Positions 6,020 through 10,934 of a stretch of 10,934 nucleotides of DNA are shown here, one piece after another; position 1 is the stretch's first letter; every line of letters starts with the position of its first letter. The stretch spans positions 1-10,934 of the forward strand of contig USJM01000050.1 in assembly GCA_900555005.1 (NCBI GenBank), read 5' to 3'. The notes under the pieces were generated by a model that worked only from the letters and a program-made list of their open reading frames with translations, made no database searches and was not told the origin of the DNA. Source of the DNA: an uncultured Lachnospiraceae bacterium (lineage in GTDB: Bacteria > Bacillota_A > Clostridia > Lachnospirales > Lachnospiraceae). Both the position numbers and the translations under genes were made by a program.

Positions 6020-6964
6020 ATGAGCAGGAGAGCAGACTCCGGCTCTGAAAAGATCGTAGGCAGAGCGGATGGTGCAAAGGCTTCAGCAGGGGAGAATACC
6101 TGTTCCATCCGATACCACCTATCCCCACGGATCAGGGAGGAGCTTCCATCAGAACCGATCATTCTCTCTCCGGCACCGGCGGAAATGCGCGGCGGGGCAG
6201 CGAGAAGGAATAATCCGGCGTATCTTATCAGTTCCGGTGCCATGCTGGCGGCATCTCTTACAACCGGAATGATGAATCCGCTGATCTTGCTTGCCAGGAT
6301 GGGCGGAATCGGGTCTACTTTCTATAACATGTTCCTGGGAAACAAGCTCAGCAAGGAAGAGCAGCAGAAGCTCGAAGAATACGAGAAGCTGCGGCACGAA
6401 AAGTATGAATCCTACATGGCCAATGAAAAGGCAAGGATACGCAAGACGGCAGATGTCCAGAGAAGGATCATCACTCGGGAGAACGGAGAACCTTCCGGAT
6501 GTCTGGAGACAGTTGACCGTATGAAGCGAAACCTCTGGGAGAGGCTTCCGTCAGATTCTGACTTCCTTGTGACAAGGCTCGGGACAGGAAAACAAAAGCT
6601 GTGCGTGGAGGTGAAAAGCCGCGCTCAGGCGGAGGGATTTCAGATGGAGGACGATGATGAGCTTCAGCTGATGGCGGAGCGCATCATCGAGGAAACAAAG
6701 TATGTCGACAACATGCCGGTGACAGTGCCGCTTGGCACAGCGCAGACAGTCGGGCTGATCGGCAGCACAAACGCTGTTTACTACTTATTGCGAAACCTGC
6801 TGGTAGAGGTGACAGCCCAACAGAGCGCGAATGACGTCCGCCTGGCGGTGTTCTTTGATGAGGAGGCCCGGTGCAGATGGGGAATTCTGAGGTGGCTTCC
6901 CACATATGGGATGAGACGGGACAGACCAGGTATATTGCATTTGACAGGAAGCGTATCCATCTGA
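6020..6964 (+). CDS. essC: EssC fragment 2: linker, two TM helices and coiled coil
   Basis: The frame is open from 5978. ATG 6020 is merely its first ATG, and AGGAGG abuts it too closely to be a good ribosome binding site. The text contains the post-FHA signature Y-H-L-S-P-R-I-R-E-E, then a hydrophobic pair (about residues 264-282 and 284-305 of the repaired protein) that anchors EssC in the membrane. A charged coiled coil (K-L-S-K-E-E-Q-Q-K-L-E-E-Y-E-K-L) and the F-L-V-T-R-L-G-T-G region follow. Real similarity ends at L-R-W-L-P near base 6900, and the remaining residues to 6964 are out of frame. The repair is one C in CCC at 6899-6901, giving L-P-H-I-W-D. Confidence 0.8.
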   Translation: MSRRADSGSEKIVGRADGAKASAGENTCSIRYHLSPRIREELPSEPIILSPAPAEMRGGAARRNNPAYLISSGAMLAASLTTGMMNPLILLARMGGIGSTFYNMFLGNKLSKEEQQKLEEYEKLRHEKYESYMANEKARIRKTADVQRRIITRENGEPSGCLETVDRMKRNLWERLPSDSDFLVTRLGTGKQKLCVEVKSRAQAEGFQMEDDDELQLMAERIIEETKYVDNMPVTVPLGTAQTVGLIGSTNAVYYLLRNLLVEVTAQQSANDVRLAVFFDEEARCRWGILRWLPTYGMRRDRPGILHLTGSVSI

Positions 6965-7410
6965 TCTGCGAGATGCTCCGTGAAGTGGTCAAAGAGCGGA
7001 AAGGAAAGGCGGAGGATGGCCATGTCCGGCGTAAGGACGAGGCACTGCCCCTTCCGCGTTATCTTGTGGTAGTAGGAAACAGGGATCTGATCAAACATGA
7101 AGCCGTGTATGACAGCCTGATCTCCAATGACCCATCCCTCGGGATCACTGTGATTATTCTTTCGGAAGATCTGTATGGGCTGCCGCAGACGACGCAGTAT
7201 ATTGTTGACTTGACAGAAAAACCGTGCGTCTATGAGCGGAGCAAATATAACGAGCGGACAACGTTTACACCGGATAGTGTGATTCACCAGGCGCAGCTGG
7301 AGACATATACAAGAAAAATGTCCGCCATCGAGCTGGAGAGCAGTCGGCAGAGCCGCATCCCGATCCCACAGTCGGTGACCTTCCTGGAAGGGTATCATGT
7401 CCAAATGTAG
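6871..7410 (+). CDS. essC: EssC fragment 3: cytosolic region before the first ATPase domain
   Basis: The meaningful part starts about 6902 with H-I-W-D-E-T-G-Q-T-R-Y-I-A-F and runs to V-T-F-L-E-G-Y-H-V-Q. This matches the order of elements that precede ATPase domain 1 in EssC proteins: a Rossmann-like stretch (P-R-Y-L-V-V-V-G-N and G-I-T-V-I-I-L-S-E), then the I-P-x-S-V-T-F-L-E segment. The frame ends at TAG 7408-7410. One A added to AAA at 7403-7405 gives V-Q-N-V-E-E-L-D and joins the next fragment. The GTG at 6871 has no ribosome binding site, so this piece would not be made on its own. Confidence 0.8.
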   Translation: MQMGNSEVASHIWDETGQTRYIAFDRKRIHLICEMLREVVKERKGKAEDGHVRRKDEALPLPRYLVVVGNRDLIKHEAVYDSLISNDPSLGITVIILSEDLYGLPQTTQYIVDLTEKPCVYERSKYNERTTFTPDSVIHQAQLETYTRKMSAIELESSRQSRIPIPQSVTFLEGYHVQM

Positions 7411-7421
7411 AAGAGCTGGAC

Positions 7422-9467
7422 GTGGCGCAGCGCTGGGCGGATTCCAAACCATATCAGACGCTGGAGGCGCCTCTTGGGGTGATGGAAGGCGGAAGGACGT
7501 TCAGCCTGGATGTCAGGAGCGGGGAGACCTCGCATGGCCCGCACGGGCTGCTGGCAGGCACGACCGGCTCCGGCAAGAGCGAACTGCTGCAGAGCTGGAT
7601 CCTTTCCATGGCGGTGAACTACCATCCCCACGACGTGAATTTTGTGATTATTGACTATAAGGGCGGCGGGATGTCGGACCTGATGGAGCCGCTTCCGCAT
7701 GTCGTTGGTAAGATCACAAATATCGACAGAAATATAGGGCGCTCGCTGGTGGCGCTGAAGAGTGAGCTGAAACGCCGGCAGAAGCTGTTTGCGCAGGCTG
7801 GTGTCAACAATATTGATAAGTATCAGAAGGCTTTCAAGAACGGCGAAGTGAAGACACGCCTGCCGCATCTGATTCTCGTGACGGATGAGTTTGCGGAGTT
7901 GAAAAAGGAAGAGCCGGAGTTTCTCGCGGAGCTGAACTCTGTGGCAACGATCGGACGATCTCTGGGTGTACATATGCTGCTCGCGACACAGCGGCCGGCC
8001 GGGGTGGTGACCGATCAGATCAACGCGAACTCTCGCTTCCGGATCTGTATGAAGGTGCAGGACGCTGCTGACAGCCGTGAGATGCTCAAGCGTCCCGATG
8101 CGGCAAAGATCACGCAGTCCGGGCGGGCATATATCCGTGTAGGTGAGGATGAACTCTTTGAGCTGTTCCAGGCGTTTTACAGCGGGGCTGAGTATACCGG
8201 GCAGCTCCGGCGGTCTTCCTCAGATAACGAAGTCAGTATTGTTGATGTCACCGGAAACCGGATCCGACTGAAAAAAAAGAAAAAACGGCAGGATAAAAAC
8301 GGCGTGGATGAGCTGACTGCCGTGATCGGCTACATCCAAAGGGTCTGCGCTGAGAACCATATTGAAAAGATGGCCGCGCCGTGGCTGCCGGAGCTTCCAC
8401 GGTGGCTTACACTTTCGGAAATCGGCATCGAGCCTGCTTCATTTGCTGAGAACTGGAAACAGAAGCTGAAACGTCTGTCGCTGCCGGTCGGGAAATTCGA
8501 CATCCCGGCAATGCAGAGTCAGGGCATCCAGAATATTGATTTTACGGAGAACGGGACCTGTGGCGTGTTCGGCATCCCGGGAAGCGGCAAGACGATGCTG
8601 CTGAAGACGGTGATGCTGGTTTCCGGCATATTGTATTCTCCGGCGGATCTTCAGATCACGGTGATCGATGCCGGCGGATGGAGTCTGAGCGAGTTTAAGG
8701 ATATGCCTCATGTGGCAGAAGTGATCCTGAACCAGGAAGAGGGTAAAGTCCGCAGCTGCATCGTCCGTCTGATGAAAGAGATGGAAGCGCGCAAGAAGAC
8801 TTTCCTCAGGCACGCGGTCAGCTCCCTGCCCGCGTACAGGGAGTCCGTGTCGGATAAATTGCCGGCCATTCTTCTGGTGATCGACCAGATCGGGCCGATG
8901 TTTGAAACTTATCCGGAGTTTGAGGAGTTCATGAACCAGATCGCTGCGAGCGGTGCAAGTTATGGCATTTACACGATCTTCACATCGAACTCGACGATTG
9001 GTATCCGGTACAAGTTTCTGCAGCTGATCCGAAGCAGCATCACATTTCAGCTTCCCGATAAAGGGGAGTACGGTTCGATTGTCGGCCCGGTTGCCGGGAT
9101 CAGCCTTCCGGCCTTTGCGGGCCGCGCGCTGATCAAGGATAACCCGCCGACAGCCTTCCAATGCGCTGTCTGTGATGAGGCAAAGGAAGACAAGACGCGG
9201 CATGAACATCTGCAGACGCTGTTCCATATGATGCAGGAAAATTGGAACAGCAGCAAAAGTCAGGGGATGGACGGCGAGGGAGCTTTTGTGAATGCGTCTT
9301 CCGGAGCAGCTGAAGGGAAAAGAGTCAGTGATGGATCAGAAGAAACAGGCGAAGCCGAGAGCGCAGATGTGCCAGGTGTAAGCGGTCCGGGTGACTCCGA
9401 TGGCGGAAATAGCAGCAGGGAAGAGGATTTCGGATTCATTCATCACGAAGACGATCGTGTGGGTTAG
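7422..9467 (+). CDS. essC: EssC fragment 4: FtsK/SpoIIIE ATPase domains D1 and D2
   Basis: 681 residues. D1 has Walker A G-T-T-G-S-G-K-S (711-718 of the repaired protein), the D-Y-K-G-G-G motif and Walker B L-I-L-V-T-D820-E821, a complete active site. A-T-Q-R-P-A-G-V follows, as is typical of FtsK motors. D2 has Walker A G-I-P-G-S-G-K-T (1049-1056) and Walker B L-L-V-I-D1153-Q, with Gln replacing the catalytic Glu, as fits the weaker second ATPase of EssC. The last about 65 residues are a Ser/Gly/Glu-rich linker to D3. GTG 7422 is an artefact of the break at 7403-7405. The stop at 9465-9467 is removed by one T (GGTTAGAC to GGTTTAGAC), which leads directly into D3. Confidence 0.9.
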   Translation: MAQRWADSKPYQTLEAPLGVMEGGRTFSLDVRSGETSHGPHGLLAGTTGSGKSELLQSWILSMAVNYHPHDVNFVIIDYKGGGMSDLMEPLPHVVGKITNIDRNIGRSLVALKSELKRRQKLFAQAGVNNIDKYQKAFKNGEVKTRLPHLILVTDEFAELKKEEPEFLAELNSVATIGRSLGVHMLLATQRPAGVVTDQINANSRFRICMKVQDAADSREMLKRPDAAKITQSGRAYIRVGEDELFELFQAFYSGAEYTGQLRRSSSDNEVSIVDVTGNRIRLKKKKKRQDKNGVDELTAVIGYIQRVCAENHIEKMAAPWLPELPRWLTLSEIGIEPASFAENWKQKLKRLSLPVGKFDIPAMQSQGIQNIDFTENGTCGVFGIPGSGKTMLLKTVMLVSGILYSPADLQITVIDAGGWSLSEFKDMPHVAEVILNQEEGKVRSCIVRLMKEMEARKKTFLRHAVSSLPAYRESVSDKLPAILLVIDQIGPMFETYPEFEEFMNQIAASGASYGIYTIFTSNSTIGIRYKFLQLIRSSITFQLPDKGEYGSIVGPVAGISLPAFAGRALIKDNPPTAFQCAVCDEAKEDKTRHEHLQTLFHMMQENWNSSKSQGMDGEGAFVNASSGAAEGKRVSDGSEETGEAESADVPGVSGPGDSDGGNSSREEDFGFIHHEDDRVG

Positions 9468-9724
9468 ACGCGGACCCTCCGTCAGACAGCGACTATACAG
9501 ACCGCGCACATCTGCCGGTCGGAACAGATGTGGAAGATCTGAAGGCGGTATCGCTGGATTTTTCAAAGTACAACCAGATTCTGGTATGCGGGACAAACCG
9601 CGGAAGAGTCCTTTCATACATGGACACGGTGGCCCGGCTGCTCGGGAGCCGCAAGGATGATAACCGGTGCTTGTTTTTAAGCCGGGAGAGGTGCAGAAGA
9701 CGGCTGCCCGGCTTGAGAAGCTGA
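9464..9724 (+). CDS. essC: EssC fragment 5: start of the third ATPase-like domain
   Basis: The meaningful stretch is 9464-9666, reading L-D-A-D-P-P then V-S-L-D-F-S-K-Y-N-Q-I-L-V-C-G-T-N-R-G-R. That position is the beta strand and P-loop of D3, but the loop (G-T-N-R-G-R-V, from residue 1389 of the repaired protein) lacks the Lys-Ser/Thr of a working Walker A. The bases after 9666 are out of frame until TGA 9722-9724. One G added at 9666-9667 (AACCGGTG to AACCGGGTG) continues as N-R-V-L-V-F-K-P-G in fragment 6. The possible start GTG 9530 has no ribosome binding site. Confidence 0.7.
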   Translation, partial: LDADPPSDSDYTDRAHLPVGTDVEDLKAVSLDFSKYNQILVCGTNRGRVLSYMDTVARLLGSRKDDNRCLFLSRERCRRRLPGLRS

Positions 9725-10146
9725 TTACGATTGCTGCGGATCGAGGGAAGAATCTTCAGGAACACCGGAAGGAAGGCACTTTTCGCGAAGAAGAGTGGCA
9801 TCAGGGCTATCAGCAGATTTGTCTGGTCGTCTATGACCTTGCGGCATTCAGCTCGGAACTGACGGACGCTCAGAGACAGGGTTTCCGGCGCCTGTTTACA
9901 AAGACGAGGGAGCTGGATTTCGTGATCATAGCCGCGGAAACCAGAGATCACATGATGGATGGGGATGCGGATGTGCTCACGGACTGCATGCAGACGGCGG
10001 ACTGCATGATTCTTCTGGATAAGAGAATATCAGACTACCTTTTCTGCGACTTTGCCCCGGAGGCGGACAACACGGGAATCATGCTGGATAGAGCCGAGAT
10101 TGCACTAGTCACGGACGGACGGCCACGCGTTCTTCGGATCGGATAA
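9667..10146 (+). CDS. essC: EssC fragment 6: remainder of the third ATPase-like domain and C-terminus
   Basis: 159 residues from V-L-V-F-K-P-G-E-V to L-R-I-G at TAA 10144-10146. The Walker B-like strand reads I-C-L-V-V-Y-D-L, and further on come F-V-I-I-A-A-E-T and D-C-M-I-L-L-D-K, the strands expected in the third EssC domain. The ending (A-L-V-T-D-G-R-P-R-V-L-R-I) resembles EssC C-termini, which in Staphylococcus vary between strains and determine substrate choice. It has no start signal of its own. esaB follows 80 bases later. Confidence 0.8.
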   Translation: MLVFKPGEVQKTAARLEKLITIAADRGKNLQEHRKEGTFREEEWHQGYQQICLVVYDLAAFSSELTDAQRQGFRRLFTKTRELDFVIIAAETRDHMMDGDADVLTDCMQTADCMILLDKRISDYLFCDFAPEADNTGIMLDRAEIALVTDGRPRVLRIG

Positions 10147-10169
10147 AGAAAGCAGATAACACTACGGCC

Positions 10170-10196
10170 GCGATCAGCAAATTATGCAAAGATCGC
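10170..10196 (+). other. Inverted repeat in the esaB leader
   Basis: GCGATC (10170-10175) and GATCGC (10191-10196) can pair around a 15-base loop. There is no following T-run, so a terminator is unlikely. It may be a weak mRNA structure between essC and esaB, or chance. Confidence 0.2.
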
Positions 10197-10226
10197 TGCG
10201 GAAAATGACAGAACGGGATAAAAGCC

Positions 10227-10493
10227 ATGAAAACCAGCATTATTGTGACAGTTAAAAGCGCGGATGACGGTGCCGGGAAACCATTTAACTACGACATTGA
10301 GATTCCTGTGGGTGTTCCATTTGAAAAGCTTGGCATAGATATCCGAGGGCTGATCAGCCAGGAAAGGGGAGATGCTGCGTACTATTCTCTGAAAGGTGAG
10401 CTGTACTGCGAACGCCTGCACCGGCAGATGCTGGATGCGGAGACGCCTTCGCAGGCAGGAATATGGAACGGAGACATTTTCAGGATCCGGTAA
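10227..10493 (+). CDS. esaB: EsaB/YukD-like ubiquitin-fold protein
   Basis: 88 residues with the beta-grasp pattern of YukD/EsaB: strand one I-I-V-T-V-K, strand two Y-D-I-E-I-P-V-G-V-P, a helix F-E-K-L-G-I-D-I-R-G-L-I, then short strands ending in G-D-I-F-R-I-R. No TM helix, no C-terminal Gly-Gly and no cysteine pair are seen, so it is a ubiquitin fold without conjugation features, as known for this family. EsaB/YukD is a small cytosolic component required for T7SSb function in Bacillus and Staphylococcus. Here it follows essC, whereas in S. aureus it lies before essB and essC. The ribosome binding site is weak (ACGGGAT upstream). It ends exactly one base before another ATG at 10494 that I do not consider a gene start. 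Confidence 0.82.
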   Translation: MKTSIIVTVKSADDGAGKPFNYDIEIPVGVPFEKLGIDIRGLISQERGDAAYYSLKGELYCERLHRQMLDAETPSQAGIWNGDIFRIR

Positions 10494-10568
10494 ATGGGGG
10501 AATTCCTTACGAACGCCTTCAATGCGGGGCGTGGGGAAACAGACTGGTTAAGAATCGCGCAAGGTGAA

Positions 10569-10575
10569 GGGAGGG
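10569..10575 (+). promoter_or_regulatory. Ribosome binding site deciding the start at 10579
   Basis: GGGAGGG within AAGGTGAAGGGAGGGAAC lies just before ATG 10579 and is the strongest such site near the right edge. It favours the frame starting at 10579 over the overlapping frame from 10494, which has no comparable site. Confidence 0.6.
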
Positions 10576-10578
10576 AAC

Positions 10579-10934
10579 ATGCAGGAGGCAGTGACAGTCA
10601 GCCCGATGGCTCTTTACTATCTGGGCGTCAGGATGAAGGCGAAATACATCGACTATTCATACATAGCCGCAATGCCGGACATTCAGAAGCGCTATAAGCT
10701 TCATGAATCGGAGACATATGAGGTGCTCGAGAAGGACGGGTATGTGCAGCAGAATTTTATGGGGAATGTTCAGATCGACAGCCACGTAAAGGAGACGTTG
10801 ACCCCGGTTTTCTTCGGCACAGTGGAGAGCCGGGTCCACGGGAAGAAGGAATATAACTTCCATGTCTGCGGTGATCAGATCACAGCGGTGGTCACGGTGC
10901 CCTCAGCAAAAGGCCGTGTAAAATATCTGTCATT
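10579..10934 (+). CDS. N-terminal 118 residues of an unrecognised T7SS-associated protein (3' end outside window)
   Basis: ATG 10579 has a strong ribosome binding site, and the frame stays open to the window edge. The protein is soluble and mixed alpha/beta, without signal peptide or TM helix. Visible elements are an N-terminal helix (S-P-M-A-L-Y-Y-L-G-V), a strongly charged middle (R-Y-K-L-H-E-S-E-T-Y-E-V-L), N-F-M-G-N-V-Q-I-D, T-P-V-F-F-G-T-V-E-S-R, and beta strands to the end. Its last residues, A-K-G-R-V-K-Y-L-S, match the first residues of the truncated protein at 3-230, so both edges appear to carry members of one family. The position next to ESX genes and esaB suggests a cytosolic chaperone or adaptor of the system. 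The EspG-like fold or DUF5081 are only possibilities. Confidence 0.72.
   Translation, partial: MQEAVTVSPMALYYLGVRMKAKYIDYSYIAAMPDIQKRYKLHESETYEVLEKDGYVQQNFMGNVQIDSHVKETLTPVFFGTVESRVHGKKEYNFHVCGDQITAVVTVPSAKGRVKYLS

Larger units (their letters stand above)
5430..10146 (+). pseudogene. essC: essC, T7SS motor ATPase, composite of six fragments with five single-base breaks
   Basis: Read together, the fragments from 5430 to 10146 make one EssC: FHA head, SPR-containing linker, two TM helices, coiled coil, pre-ATPase region and three FtsK/SpoIIIE-like domains. This is the hexameric membrane ATPase that drives T7SS export. Breaks lie near 5978, 6899-6901, 7403-7405, 9463-9465 and 9666. At each one, adding one base (A, C, A, T, G) makes the protein continue smoothly. 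The observed 4717 bases plus 5 equal exactly 1574 codons, so about 1573 residues, close to the usual EssC length of roughly 1480-1500. No in-frame stops or eroded motifs occur between the breaks. It is labelled pseudogene because it cannot be translated as given. Sequencing error is a serious alternative. Confidence 0.8.

Noticed and set aside
8439..9227. Antisense frame of 262 residues opposite EssC D2
   Set aside because: It lies opposite a strongly conserved ATPase domain, has Arg/His-rich low-quality sequence and resembles no protein, so it is a shadow.
10494..10697. Frame starting at ATG 10494 directly after the esaB stop
   Set aside because: It lacks a ribosome binding site, has odd composition, and its second half overlaps the better supported gene at 10579.
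1..10934. tRNA, rRNA, CRISPR array or insertion sequence
   Set aside because: No cloverleaf, regularly spaced repeats, transposase motifs or terminal inverted repeats were seen on either strand.

Overview
The window carries one strand of co-oriented genes (all +) that together make a type VII secretion system (T7SS/ESX) locus of the Firmicutes (T7SSb) kind. Base composition near 50% GC, strong AGGAGG-like ribosome binding sites, an FHA-FtsK type EssC, a YukD/EsaB protein and a DUF4176-type small protein point to a Firmicute, probably a gut Clostridia/Lachnospiraceae-like bacterium. The organism call is inference, because no marker gene is present.

Layout. 3-230: C-terminus of an unrecognised protein whose relative starts at the right edge. 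223-2330: four consecutive ESX-like genes: a tryptophan-less one with a YxxxD tail, a canonical WXG100, a W-E-C variant, and a long one (WXG-like head plus about 250 further residues) that is probably a substrate or effector. 2345-2632: DUF4176-type accessory protein. 2636-3483: PP2C protein phosphatase. 3714-5213: Ser/Thr protein kinase with all catalytic residues and a C-terminal membrane hairpin. 5430-10146: essC, the motor ATPase (FHA domains, two TM helices, three FtsK-like domains). 10227-10493: esaB/yukD. 10579 to the edge: N-terminal part of the second edge-type protein.

Working model (inference). EssC moves the small ESX proteins, and perhaps the long WXG-fusion, across the membrane. 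The kinase, the phosphatase and the FHA head of EssC form a phospho-switch on secretion, analogous to the PpkA/PppA/Fha pathway of type VI secretion. EsaB and the edge proteins would be cytosolic accessory factors. EssA, EssB and EsaA are not visible in the window.

Sequence quality or decay. Three genes are interrupted at seven places. Every interruption is repaired by adding back a single base, usually in a short homopolymer, and the repaired lengths are exact multiples of three (long ESX gene 347 codons, PP2C 283, essC 1574). The protein similarity runs on without erosion across each break. This pattern looks more like deletion-type sequencing error than natural decay, but only reads can settle it. 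The fragments are annotated as they stand, with a composite entry for essC.
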